DNA from: Gautieria morchelliformis
Taxonomy: Eukaryota; Basidiomycota; Agaricomycetes; Gomphales; Gomphaceae
DNA length: 64,000 nt
Reading direction: 5' to 3'
Assembly (NCBI GenBank): GCA_015179125.1
Contig: WHVA01000108.1
Coordinates: 186,001 to 250,000, forward strand
Each line of letters opens with the position of its first letter. The first letter of the stretch is position 1. The translations under genes and the position numbers were made by a program. This document shows positions 23,088-34,835 of this stretch, one piece after another. The notes under the pieces are model-generated. The model searched no databases. It worked only from the letters and a program-made list of their open reading frames with translations, and was not told the origin of the DNA.

Positions 23088-23113
23088 CGATTTTCAACCG
23101 CCAAAACGCGGTG
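23088..23113 (-). repeat. CACTA right terminal inverted repeat
   Basis: Reads ccgccaaaacgcggtg at its end on the plus strand, the inverted complement of the left terminus, followed by the duplicated TAT. Confidence 0.85.
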
Positions 23114-23464
23114 TATCAAACTGCCATATTAGGCGCCAGAGCGGGTTGATCGAGGAGAGAAGCGCTGTTCTTCGGAAATGGGCGTGGGAAAGCAGTGATG
23201 TATTGGACACGTGCCAGGAGGTGCCCGTGCGTGCAAGGCACCCGCATTCGCCGCCAGACTCCCGGATGCAGGGAGAATATACAACGGTGTGCGTGTTGCG
23301 GCCGGGAAAAGGGTATAAATGCGAGAATCGCGCGGCGCAGATGAGGACCGAGGCCGAGGTGCGGGAGTGGAACAGATATGGAATGTTCGGATTTAGCCCC
23401 GGGGTCGAGGGGTGGTACGCGGCGCGATCGGTCTATTTATATACACAACCGTCTTCTGTGGCTC
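23114..23464. other. End of 0.36-kb repeat copy B and short spacer
   Basis: Positions 23117-23133 are the displaced tail of the repeat split by the CACTA element. The remainder to 23464 is GC-rich with no recognised gene; a TATA-like tatttatata lies at 23434-23443, just upstream of the 1.6-kb repeat. Confidence 0.6.
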
Positions 23465-25046
23465 TGGTGACGGTTTCTCCCCGACCCACGTGAGCCGCAC
23501 ACGGCGTCCTGCCGGTGAATTCCACCCTGCGCATGGCGGCCACGTGTCCCGAGGATACGTTCGGCTTCGGGTTCTTGGCTTACTTCCCGGCTTCTTCCGT
23601 TCTCTTGGCAACTTGCCGCGACGGCGCTTCTGTGCTGTCACTCGGAATTTGGCGGTGGGTACTTCCATCTTGCTTCTGCTGCTTCTGTCGTTTCTATGCG
23701 CCGGTGTACATAGCTCTGGTCCTGACTTGCTAGTTCACGGCGCACCCTTTTCGCGTGCGCACTCTGGGGAGTGTGGAGACATTTCTGTTCTAGATTGTAC
23801 TCGCCATTTTCCATCCTTGTTTATTTTCAGTTGTAATTCTTGCTCCTCTCCACGCACAAGCCGATCCTTCTACGACAGGTACCGCTCTTGTTTGTTCCTT
23901 CCTAAAAATGTTGTTATTTTGTGTCCATCACACGACTGCCCCCGCCGATCACAGGTAGAATATAATACCGTCCATCCACCAAAAAACAATATTACTTACG
24001 GGGCGTATATGTTACAGGTATGATGGTGCTTCTGATCGGCAGCTCTCTTGTCGGTGCCTCGGGTGCATTTAACTCAGGCGAGAGAGAAAATGGCTGCCAA
24101 TTGTGCCCCACCAGGGGACTATTTCAGATGTCCCACCACACTTGTACCGCGGCCGCTGCCGTGGGGCTTGCCTGGATTTATCGGCATCTGATTCTTCAGG
24201 AACAGTTTCGTGGGAGTTGTTTGGGTCTCCCTTCGTGAAAAATATCAGTGTTCTTGTCGGCTTGGCTGCCGCATGTATTGTTGCGGGTGCAACTGGCCAC
24301 ATTAAGGCCGCGCCTGCGATTACCTTCCTGTGGTACGCCGCGTCTAATTACTGTAAACTCTGGATCTACCAAGCTATCCTACAAAACGACAAAGGTCCAC
24401 ACATTTAAGATTGGAGTCTATGCTCTCCCCACTCTCCAAGTCAGTGTACGCTATTTTGTGCTGATATCTTAATTATTCTCCAGTGTCTGCGGGACAGTTA
24501 AGTAAACAAGCAGTGTTTCCCGTGCCTGTGACGCGCACCCGTCCCGCCAGCGCGCACGGCGCCGCGTTTCCTCTCGCGCTCCCGTTGCTTGATGCCAGAT
24601 GACATGCCAGTTCCACCCGGGGCGATGAGGGCGAGCATTCTCTGCATGGAGATCCTTGCTTGCACATTGACGGCGTCGGAAGGTTCTTTGCCACAAGAAA
24701 TGGACAGGACAGTGTCCGCTGAAGCAAGGGAGAGGATGTCAAGTCGATGTAGGGTATGCAGAGCCTTTGCGGTGCCAACGCGTTGCCATCCTCGACGAGT
24801 CATACATAGTAAAGTAAATTGCTTTTCTGCAAGCTTCAAACACATTCGAACAATGATGACATCAACTTCCCACACAAAATAAAACTTGCCGTCGGGGAGT
24901 ATTGTCACAAGCATACAAAAACGAGCCCCATGAATTTCGCCTGCTCTTCAGGATTGAAACGCGTAGAATAAATGGTTAATGATGAATTTGAAACAAGAAC
25001 GCCGGCACACAACTGGCCGAAGCGTAATATCGATTCCCACGCACCT
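23465..25046 (+). repeat. 1.6-kb dispersed repeat, copy 1 (uninterrupted)
   Basis: Nearly the whole segment is found again, at roughly 80-85 percent identity, at 39655-39729 plus 47243-48862, where a Gypsy element splits it. Near the start a frame encodes a signal-peptide-like helix (ILLLLLLSFLCAGVHSS, about 23670-23720), and splice-like signals follow, but no complete gene can be read in both copies. On the minus strand a frame covering 24540-24790 stays aligned without indels in both copies. It may be a duplicated small gene or a non-autonomous element; I cannot decide. Confidence 0.75.
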
Positions 25047-27832
25047 GACGTGGTCACGTGACAGACGCCACACTCGGCCACGACACCCAGCCAGGAGCAC
25101 GGCACACACAATGTCCTACGCATCCGCACAAACCGCCTGTCCGGCCCAACTTCCTTCCAGAAGACGACCGCGCACTCAACCTTGCCGCCCCGATGCCGGA
25201 GAGGGCGATGGCCAGCCAGCGCGCTGATGTGCGTGTGTCAGGATCGCGTACCTTCTGACTCTGATCTCCTAGCAGATGGCCCGCACACTCGACGACTCAT
25301 TCACATACGCCCCGGAGAACCCGGCCCCGTATGGACACGCTTCTCGAACCTCATTCAACCCCCCCCCCCCCCCCGACTACCTGCGCCCGTCTCCGGGCCC
25401 TGGTGGCTTTGCACTCCTGCCCCCACGCACATCGTGCTGTGCTCGGTGACGACCGCCCACTTAGGCTGGGTAATTCGTGGGCGGGCACGCCGGAGGTGGC
25501 GATAGCACTGAGGCGTCTTTGTATGTGAGTGTGGCGCGCGTTCCCTGGGCTTGGTGCCTGTTTTGTGCTTTCTGGAGTAGATTGCTGACGCCTGTATTCC
25601 TCCCAATCGCATGCACGCGATACGCTTCCCACCCGCCTTTCCCACAACTCCTTACGCTTACGCTACCCCGTCCCACCAGCGCCTCGCGATGGCCCACCTC
25701 CTCGGCCAGCTCGGCATCCGCTGCTGCCTGTCCGCGCCGCCCGAGGCGTGAGCGTCGAGGCGGGTCCTGCTGTTATCTCGCTGCGTTTCGGTTCTGACGG
25801 TGTGTGCATGAAAGTTAATTGATGTCTAGCGAACCCTCACTTGGTGTCTCGCCGCCCCTCCCGCTGTGCGCTGTCTGTGCCTGATCCCGGACACAGAGGC
25901 CACAGCCGGCGTACCCTCCTTGGCCTCATCCTCCTCGGCGAGTTCGACAACCGCACAAGTAGACACTGCGTTTCTGGCCGCGTCGGGCGTTGCGTCGTTA
26001 TTTTGCATATGTTGCTCCTGGTCGTTTTCTCTCCCCCGGGCCCAGCGCGCGGATTCGTGCCACATTTCGTGTCCCTCGTACTCACCACCCATTCTCACCC
26101 ACTCACCATCCCATCAACCTGTTATGAATTGAGATGACAATCATGACAGCGACAAACAATGACGAAAAATAATTAGGCGGTCGGGGCGTTAATGATGCAC
26201 CCCCGCACCGCGCTCTTCTCCCTCCCCCTCCCATTCCGTCCGCCCGGCTGCCTTCCTGCCCTTCCTATCTGTTTCTTACAACGACCGCGACCCCCCCTGC
26301 AGGTGCGCTAAGACACCCAACCCCTTATAATGCGCCCTCAGCCATTGCTCTGCCTCCGCGTGCCCGATCTTCACGTGGGTGAGGATGATGTGAATTGTGC
26401 GGAGGGGGTTAACGAAATAAATCAGGGGGAGGGTGTGGGAGGAGGGAAGGAATGCGTCGGAAAGCAATCATGTGCGTGAGGGAAAGAAAAGGGCGACATA
26501 GAAATATGGGTGAGAATGATGAAGATAGCTAGAATTCGAGAGGAGGTGAAGGGGGAGGCGGGAAACTGGTCGCGAACGCAGCATCAAGGCAAAGTATCAA
26601 CGCAGAAGCATAACCACGAATAACAACGGAACAAAGGCTGAGTAAACTCTGCACTGAGTGTAATCCAAAGCACGAGAGGACGGAAAGGGCTGAAGCATGA
26701 ACAGAACTCGATCTAAGACGGGGATCAAGCTCGAAGCACCGCCGAGCCTGCCCTCAAAATTGAATTCGAACTTGAACCAGATCGAGATCGAAATGAATTC
26801 CGACTCCAGTTCCAACTGCAGCTCCAGTCCCCACTCCAGCCCGATGTCAAAGGGAGCACAAAGCAGCAACAGAATTACGATGAATACCTGCGTTGCGCCA
26901 CAACAGCGCGACACGTGCAGGTGGAGAACAAAGGAAGGCAAGGGAGTAGGATGGATGGAGGGGGATGAAAGGAAAAAACCACCTGTTAAGGGCCTCCTCC
27001 GCCTTAATCGGCCCTCTCCGACCTTGGCCATCTTCCACGGCAGGCTGCACGTCTACATCGACGTCCAGACTCTCACCCAAGTGCTAGATCTGCTCGCACG
27101 AGTGCGGCACTTGGTGTATCCCGATGGCGGCAGACGAGTCCTTGAGGAAGTGGCCGAGGGGCGAGTCGGCGCTCACGGGGAACGCCGGGCGGGGAGCTGG
27201 ACGTGAGCACGGGAGTGACGATGCAGCACATTGGACTCACAATGGACTGTCCATGTCCGCAAAGGGCGCGGCGGCATACTCAAAGTAGGCCCAGGCGATG
27301 CCGCTGTTGAACCCTATCATTGTCCTCCTCGTCGATTTCGAGGATATGGAGGAGGGTGTGCATATAGATGGTTTCGGCAGGGTCATTGGGGTCCAGTGTG
27401 GGTGGGGCGTGAGTCAGTGTGGGTTGATATTCTTGGGCGGACACCGGTGTCGCTGCTGGGGCGGTGGTCATCGTCATGGCGGGGGTGACTGCTCAGCCCA
27501 ATCACTCAATGACTGGCCATGGGGACCCACCTCCTCTGGAGAGTCATCTCCCCCGCTGCTCACAGTCGCGCGTGCTGGTGTGGATGGAGGGTGTCATGTT
27601 CGTGGGTCAGCTGTTGTGTGGGGGTTACCATGAGGCCGGAAGCAACTTCTGCACGGCGCAATCTCAGCGACTGAATCAGCACAGAGGGACAGGCGTACAA
27701 TGTCCTTAGCTCACCAATAAACATGTCCTTACCCCGTGAAAAACTATTCAGAGAGCCGTAGCCACAAACACGCCGTTTCCGAATTCCCAAGGCCAAACTC
27801 TACTTACCCGGAATTGGCAGGCGAGGCGATTC
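25047..27832. other. GC-rich, unresolved gene-like region
   Basis: Several exon-like frames with ordinary protein composition occur on both strands (for example minus 26088-25826 and plus 25190-25300), but overlapping frames stay open because of the high GC content. I could not link exons or name a family. A run of 16 C lies at 25359-25374. Low-complexity repeats of gaactt/gagatcg occur at about 26760-26800. Confidence 0.35.
26990..27477 (-). CDS. Candidate exons of an unknown minus-strand gene
   Basis: An ATG at 27477 opens 65 codons (ends LLHILEIDEEDNDRVQQR). Overlapping it, a second frame reads GFNSGIAWAYFEYAAAPFAD up to a GTGAGT donor near 27245. After an acceptor near 27202, the text GHFLKDSSAAIGIHQVPHSC is seen. 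All three look like real protein, but the first two are in different frames and a TAG follows the third, so either there is an unseen intron or the gene is damaged. No domain recognised. Confidence 0.25.
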
Positions 27833-28484
27833 ATGTAGGTCGAAGATGCTTACAAATAAGATGTGAAGAGGTCTGTCGTTTCGATGATCTACAGTAATGC
27901 GAGGTGTCGCCTTAAATACAAAAAATGCTATTCTAATTATAACATGTCCTTTTGTCCAGCAAAGTACAAGGAGCTCATTGTACTTTGCTGCGCTCCTTTT
28001 CCATCCCATACCTTTGACTCCTTGTGCCTCGTACGCGTCATCATCTTATGTCAGCACGCCAGAAGTGCCATTTCACTCAACAATTCATATGCAGCCTTTG
28101 TATGACACTTAGCATTGTCGGAGTCATCAATTCGGCAGTCGATGCGGAGGACAAGCAACTCCACAGTGAAAAGCAGCTCCATCTAACTGCCCAAGTTGGA
28201 GGCGTGGGAGAACGCAGAACGCCATGGTTCAAGCTCCGACGACTGTACATTCGCACATGCTAACATCAGGCGGTGATGTTTGCGAGCCAAGGAATAGACA
28301 AAGGTATGGGATGGACAAGGAGCGCAGTAAAGTACAAGGATCTCCTTGTACTTGCAAGACAAAGGACCTCACTATATTAGGATAAGGTTTTTTGTATTTA
28401 AGGCAGTGACTCGAGTCGCTGCAGACTATCGAATTGACTACTCATCATATCTTATCGTCGTATCGAGTGCCTTCGACCTATAAT
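27833..28484. mobile_element. 0.65-kb inverted-repeat element (MITE)
   Basis: The left arm (27833-28030) and right arm (28285-28484) are inverted copies of each other, roughly 75-80 percent identical with small indels. Landmarks are taggtcgaag at the outer edge, cttaaatacaaaaa, and tgcgctccttttccatccca at the inner edge. The 250-bp centre is not coding. Each arm also contains its own small palindrome (agtacaaggagctcattgta at about 27963, and its partner near 28331). No target duplication was fixed with certainty. Confidence 0.75.
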
Positions 28485-31149
28485 GATGACCCCGGTAATG
28501 CTTTACAAAATTTGTCGTCAGCACGACTAAAAACAGAGGCAAAGGACGTACTCGGCTAGAATCTCCTGTTCAGTGGGATGGTCGGTTTCGGCATTGAACA
28601 CTTGATACATCCGTAAACGGACGACAGGGGGCGGGTCGACTGGCCTTCTATCTCGTTTGGAGAACCTGGAAACGACTTCTAAGTGGACACAAAAAAAATA
28701 AGTTCAACACCCAAGGGTTACTTTCGACCTAGGTCAGCTTTTTGTTCCTCTATTCCGAATATACACATCAGCAGGGGTTTGTGCAGTTCAACTACAGAGA
28801 TGGCTCACCTCGAAGCTCAGCTCTGGTTACCTGATGAGTGAACACTGACTTCCTGACAAGAAAATCGCACCCACCGGACAGTTAGACCAGCACATGGACC
28901 CAAGGCAAAAGGAATTGGCATTCCTATTCGCGTGTCATTGTGATTTCTTGACCCTCCAGGCGCTATTCGCGACGGTCCTCCGACCGGAGCGTTACCGAGT
29001 GGGTTGGGATACTGTACTCACAAAAGAACGTCAATCTGAGGTTGACATCTGCAGCATTGAACACGTTCACGGGATACATGAACTTTAGAGTGATCGACTT
29101 ACAAGTCCTTAAGGGGGCGTGGGGCGGGGAAGAGGGCACGACGATCTCAGCGAGACGGGCGAGGGTTAAGAACTCACTGAGTGAATGGGGATAATAATAG
29201 CAGGCACTGGCCTGGGCCGTGCATGGGTGACTGGATAAGAGGGTGACTGGTGGTTCAGCGTTTAAGCTTTAGCGAGGCCAAGTACGGATTAAGGTGTAAT
29301 GCGATGGACTGAGTTTGATGTAGTAGAAAGGAAAATTTCTTCAGCCATGCCCGTCGTTCCAGTGACGCGATTGGAGGCAGATAACGGCATGATCTAGATG
29401 AGGGCAGAAACAGTGCTTCGGAATCCTTTCATTCGGTATTAGATTTTGGCGAGCCTGAGGCGGTTCAAGATCTGCTCCCGGAATTATCTAGATGAGCCTA
29501 GAGGTATGGCAGTGCTTTCGTAGCCTTCCGTACCGTATCATATTAATGCGCGGAAGAAGCGAGTGCCTGAAGGCTGACCACGAGGGGTGTTCCACATTAC
29601 AATATGCTGTCCAGGCCATCCTTGGCACCCACCCACTCTCCCTTCCGGAATCCAAGGGGTGTCACTCTTACGCAAACTTCCCCCACAGCAGCACTGCACC
29701 CCTCCCCTGCCCACCTCCCAAGCATTCCCGCGCCGGCGCGCAGAGCACGGTAACTCAACTATTTACCGGTGGATCAGGCGGTGGCTGGGTGGTGAAATCA
29801 CATGGGGGTTCGAGGAATTGGTGGCAATGGCATTGAGAGCTAGGAGGTTGGCGATGCGGGTGGGTCGCAGGACAACGCCTCTATTGAATGAGATGAAATC
29901 GGACCCGAGTCTGTACAGCGTACACACCTCAGAATTACAGATACTGGTCACTGGCATGAAACGTCGCGTGGGGAACGCTGTTCTTGGCATGCATGTCACG
30001 TGGGGCAGGGGGCGCACGTGCCAGGGTCACTCGCCGCCAGACTCTCCCAGCTCTTCTCGCAGGCTCTTCGATCTCCCCCATGGACACCCTCACAGACCCA
30101 TGACCACCCCCGTGTGCCCCGACCACGTGACAATTGGGGGCTCTGCGCCAGACCCTTGCACCATACTGCAACTCGACATAGAACTCAGCGCAATCCCCAC
30201 CCCAACACGCGGATGCGGATACGCCGACACGCCTGCCCCCCCGCCCGCTTGCTCGCGTTGCACCTCCGACGTGGTGATATGAGAAACCCTGTGTATACCA
30301 AGGCGGTGGTGTGGGGGATCACTGTCTTTCCTTGTGTTTTCCGTTTTTTTTTTTTGTTTTTATTTTTATTTTATTTTTTATATTGTGTGGTGGGATCACT
30401 CCTATATATGCCCTCATTTCCTGGTCATATTTCCCTTCTGGTACTTCTCTTACACATGCCCTGCCCCACGTGCCGCGCATGTAGAGACTACTGCCATTGC
30501 CAGTACATACGTTGCCATCGGTCCCTCTAGATTGTCAGGTTTCGACTCTTCCCTTGAATCCGCAATCCAATCTAAGTCGTGGTCGTGTATGGTACTGACA
30601 TGCGCAGCTATGAGAGAATGGCTTTTAAGGCTCCTACGTTACACGTCTCTGTGGTGCTGATGGCCAGACACGGAGAGAAATGGAGGCGCAAGTGAACAGC
30701 AGGACGATATGTCCATGGAAGGAATATATATTAACAAACAAGATGGGTATCCATGTTCGAGTCCTTCCAATTGTCCTCACTCATTGGAATCAGATATTGT
30801 AAATAACCTGTGTATCTACATGTACAATAGTTATTACATAATCCCAGTGGGCCCCTTAGGGACCCACTGTACAGTTTATGCGTTGGAACTGGCCAGCGGT
30901 CCCCATCGCATCTTACTCTTACCTGTCACTATGTAGCATTCAGAATACCACTCATTGGTCAGGTTCTGTAGTGCCCTTGTGATACAAGGTCTTAAGATCG
31001 ACATCCTTTACACCTTTTTGAACTATCCTGCGGTTGATCGCCACGCGACCAACCGATAGTGGATTCGAAGCAATCTTGAAAAGATTGCTGCATCGACGAC
31101 TAAACATCGTTGAGACACTCCAGTAGACTTTCTACTGTCGGCTGCGAGC
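28485..31149. other. Intergenic region and probable LTR remnant before a Gypsy gag
   Basis: No gene recognised. A T-rich tract lies at 30345-30380. The stretch of about 30840-31012 ends in acatcctttaca just before the gag-protease relic and contains the inverted pair ggggcccct-like/agggac; position and TA-rich lead make it a plausible LTR end, but no partner LTR exists to prove it. A plus-strand frame at 29827-30282 is open but unsupported. Confidence 0.35.
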
Positions 31150-34100
31150 ATGATGATTCCACGCAATCGAAGACGGACACGAGTGATGAGCACGAGGTCC
31201 ACGCCCCAGGCGCAGGCCAGCGACACGACGGCTGACGCTACCCTGGACCAAGAGTCCAGGATGATAGAGGACGGAGAGATCGTAGATCTCACCGCCCTTG
31301 TCCCCTCAGTAGAGGACGAGGAAAACCCCGACCACGTCTCGTCGAGCTTGGCCGAAGAAGAGACGATGCTGGGCAATGAGCCGGCGCCGCCCCCCCATTC
31401 CTCTCTGCCCAGAGACAAAGGAAAGGGCAGAGAAGTCTCGCCGTCGTCAGACGGTAGAGCAACAACGTCGAGGCGGGCACAAAGCCACGACTCAAACCGA
31501 CACTCATGAAGTAGAGCGACAACGATTGTCCCTGAAGGGGGACGACGGCAAAAAAGACGAGCCCTAGACGATGGTCAGGACTCGGAATACTCGAGCTCCA
31601 GTCGCAAGAGCTCGAGGGCTCACGCCATCGACCACGAGATGGCAGAGGCCCTGAACAAACAGGTGCAGGCTGCGCTGCACCGAAGCACACTGACGCGCCA
31701 CAAGCACGATCAGCTGGCATCGCAGCTTGACAACGCCACCGCCGCCCTAATGGCAATCGGCAAGGAACTCCACCAGGCGGAGGAGATCAGGCTGCAAGAC
31801 GCAGCCATGCTGGAGGACGTCCAGAAAGCCCTCCGCCCACGCGGGGAACGCGACGCAACTTGTCCGAGCTCATGACAGTCCGCAGCCAATGAACGCAGTT
31901 GCGACGTGGAAGACCCATGCCGAAAGGAGCGGGACAAGCAGCGAATGCCGCCGCCAGCTGTCCCGGTCGAACAGGACGTAAGGTTCAGGAACGAACCTCA
32001 AGAGCAACCGGCTGCCCCAACGGACAGCTGTAAGATGATCCAACAGATCGTTAGGGAGCAGGTTGCCTCAGAGCCTGACTCTGAAACGACGACCGAGAGC
32101 TTAGAGCTCGAAGTCGCACACTGGCAGTGTAAAGAAGCCGCAGCCGCGTGCCGCCACACACGGGCACTCGAGCTACTAGCGAAGAACGCTGAAGAGACAG
32201 TGGCCCACAGCCACACCGCTCAGCTGCCCTATGAGCAGCTCACGCAAGCCGTACAGGACGCACAGCAGGCTGCGGATCCGCAACGCGGGATTGACCGGGG
32301 AAACCAGGCACGAGACGCCCCCGGAACCGAGAGCACAAAATGCTCCCGATCCCGAGCCCGATCCGGGCCCGGGGCCCATCAGGGCATATAACAGCCTGCC
32401 CCGTGCGGCGTCACAACAGTGATCCATGGCCCCAACGGAAGGCCAGGGAATCCCTGACCAGGCCGACGTCGTACCAATGGAGCCGTATGACGGGATCACA
32501 CAGATGATCCACGTGGCATTAGCAGATGCCGTGGACACAGACCCAGAGAAGTCTGTGCTAGCGAAAGCCGGCGTAAAATTGGCTCACCCCAAGCCATATA
32601 CTGGGGGATCTGACCTCGAAGAGTTTGAAATCTTCATGGCAGCCATCCTACGATGGCTGAAAATGAATTGCCTCCTAGGGCCAACCAGCATCGACATGCA
32701 GGTCAGCTACATGGGCACTCACCTCACTGGCGAAGCCCAGGAGTGGTTCCTTCAAAACGTTGAACGCTTCGATCGCCAGGTCCGCAGCTGGACACTGGAA
32801 ACTGTGATGCATGGCCTCCAAAAAAGGTTGCTGCACACACTGATGTACCATCACGCATCGAATAAATTCGACGCAGTCATGCAGGGCATGAAAACCGTTC
32901 AGGACATGCTGAACGAGCTCACGAAATATGTGGCACGTATGATAAAGCTGCCAGATGATTACACGTTCCGGAGACGGTTCGTATCGGCGCTGCACGAAAC
33001 GCTGCACAACGAGGTCCTCAAAAAGGGCTATAATGCCAAGAGCAGCTCAATAGAGCAACTCTTCGAGACGGCCCGGATGATAGAGGAGGCATCCCGATAC
33101 AACATGGGGATGTGCCACACAGAACGCGCAGCAGCAACGGCAAGCGCTGCCCGGCTCACAGGGAGCAAGCCATTGACACAAACAGGCCTGACCAGGCCCA
33201 GCTTCTTCGCAAGAAGCGGAACAGGACAACGGCTACCGCCCTCACGCCCAGCACAAGCTGGACGCCCGCCTGAAGCTAAACAGCCTCAAGCGTCAGGGTC
33301 GTCCCCATGACCTGCCCCACCAACGAAAACGTTGGGCCGGCCTAACGATAGGCCCAGCGGCAGCCAAAGCAACACCACGGGCTTTGAATGCGGCCAACCT
33401 GGCCACAAGAAGGCAGAGTGCCCCCGGCTTAGGTCCAGTATAAGGACAGCAGCCGTGAGGCACGATGATGAGGCCGAGGATCCAGAGACGGATCTCGGTC
33501 AAAACTCTCTTCAACAGATTGATGAAGAGGGGGAGGGTGATCCCCAACCCAACGACACTCTGGATAACGGAGACGCGCCCACTGAAGAGTGGGACCCCGA
33601 GCCGTCCCAATACTATGAATGGGACGAGGAGGTGGAAGACACCACCTACAGGTCCAGCGCGATAAGATTCGCACTGGAAGACGAAACCGCCACAAAGGTC
33701 ATGGCAGCTCGCACGTCGGTCACGCCAGACAAGGCGGCCAAGCCGGTGTACAGTGAGATCCGTACCCTATCGGGGTACTGGGAAATAAACGGCGTAAAAG
33801 GCCACTGCCTGCTAGATAGCGGCAGCGAAGGGGTACTGCTATCCCCCGAATTCACGTGAGCTACAGGGATGAAGACATTCTCCCTGGAGCAACCAATTGC
33901 GCTGCAGCTAGCCTGCATAGGCAGCCATTCCACGATCAACTATGGAACGAACACGACCATCAAATTTGGTCGTGAGACATACGACGAATATTTCGATGTA
34001 GCAAATGTCGAATATTACGCTGCTATCTTAGGGAAACCATTCCTAAGGAGGTTCGGCATAACCCTGGACTTTTCGAGCCCAGGGATGATCTGCAAGGGGA

Positions 34101-34345
34101 ACGAAGTGATCCCCATGGGCAAGGTATCATTCGACGATGATGGATCGACGAACGAGGACAAGGGGCCACGGGTGAACAGAATCACCCAGGCACCGAAGCC
34201 TAAAGCCACAGGGGGGATTCATACCGGTTCACACAGTGGGAGTGGGGAGAGTGAGTTTCATGTCGATGGGACAGAGGATATCAGCGCGTACGATGAGAGT
34301 GCGTGGCCCAATGACCTCGCATGTCATCAGGGGTGTGTGTGCTGA
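31150..34345 (+). pseudogene. Gypsy-type gag-protease relic, no reverse transcriptase
   Basis: Order of parts: a charged N-terminal region (31150-32391, frame 1), a capsid-like retrotransposon gag domain (32426-33310, with TGEAQEWFLQNVERF and FRRRFVSALHETL), a zinc knuckle that has lost its first cysteine (GFECGQPGHKKAEC, about 33380-33420), and an aspartic protease with LLDSGSEGVLLS (about 33809-33845) followed by ILGKPFLRRFGITLDF (about 34027-34075). Interruptions are TGA at 31507, 31873, 32420, 33308 and 33857 plus one frame change before 32420; frames continue sensibly beyond each. RT, RNase H and integrase are absent downstream. This is a different Gypsy family from the one at 39.7 kb. 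Confidence 0.8.
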
Positions 34346-34360
34346 GGATTTTGGACAGCT

Positions 34361-34777
34361 ATGGCAGCAGGGTGGTCCCAGGTCGAGGAGGTAGCACCAC
34401 CGGAGGTCCCAAGTCAGTCCACATCAGCTGTGGAGCCTGATCCCGTGACGCCTACCTCTGCGGGAACCCTCGATCTTCCACGAGCACAGGAGCAGGGTTC
34501 CACCACCACGGCTCGCGCGATTGGGCATCCTATGGCCAGTCGCATTGCTTCCACACGTGAGGTAGACGAGTACCTTGGATGGGTGGGCAAGCAGGCGGGA
34601 ATGGGCGCACCAGGTGGAGGGACCGACGAGTTCTGGGAGTTGTGGCAGAGGCAGCAACGTGTCGCTGTCCATCTGGCACGCACACATGGCATGGGCGACA
34701 GGCGCTGGGTCTTGGACTTGTTGTCTGTCACTCACGAGTTAGGCCTGGCTATGGAGCGCCTGTGGGTGCAGGCTTAA
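34361..34777 (+). CDS. Unknown ORF, 138 aa, in frame with the gag-protease relic
   Basis: ATG at 34361 and TAA at 34775. The same frame is open through the TGA at 34343, so this may be the decayed C-terminal part of the upstream relic, or a separate gene. The second half (EFWELWQRQQRVAVHLARTH) looks helical. There is no RT or protease motif. It is followed at about 60 bp by the 3' end of the minus-strand transposase relic. Confidence 0.35.
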   Translation: MAAGWSQVEEVAPPEVPSQSTSAVEPDPVTPTSAGTLDLPRAQEQGSTTTARAIGHPMASRIASTREVDEYLGWVGKQAGMGAPGGGTDEFWELWQRQQRVAVHLARTHGMGDRRWVLDLLSVTHELGLAMERLWVQA

Positions 34778-34835
34778 TCATGTCTATGTGTGGCTTTGGG
34801 GTGATTCATGTATATGTCTTCATGCATGTAAATAT

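Larger units (their letters stand above)
15289..23113. mobile_element. Complete CACTA-type DNA transposon, 7.8 kb
   Basis: The termini are inverted repeats that both begin CACCGCGTTTTG (15289 onward, and inward from 23113). They are flanked by the same 3 bp, TAT (15286-15288 and 23114-23116), the duplication size of the CACTA (En/Spm) superfamily. Removing the element rejoins the two halves of a repeat that is intact at 6327-6691, an internal empty-site control. Inside are two convergent spliced genes: an unknown gene on the plus strand and a Tnp2-like transposase on the minus strand. A perfect palindrome and a tRNA-like tandem repeat lie between the transposase start and the right end. Confidence 0.9.

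Noticed and set aside
24498..24914. 139-codon minus-strand ORF in the 1.6-kb repeat as a conserved gene
   Set aside because: The frame is kept in the second copy for only part of its length and a stop interrupts its 5' part there; indel-free alignment over 250 bp alone is not evidence of selection.
25359..25374. Run of 16 C as a functional element
   Set aside because: A simple homopolymer, length-unstable in sequencing; no associated signal.
26697..27206. 169-codon plus-strand ORF
   Set aside because: The first half is a low-complexity Ser/Asn repeat, and the second half is opposite more protein-like minus-strand text.
29587..30282. 231-codon plus-strand ORF
   Set aside because: No ATG until 29827, Pro/His-rich end, no splice support or motif; likely a chance ORF in GC-rich DNA.
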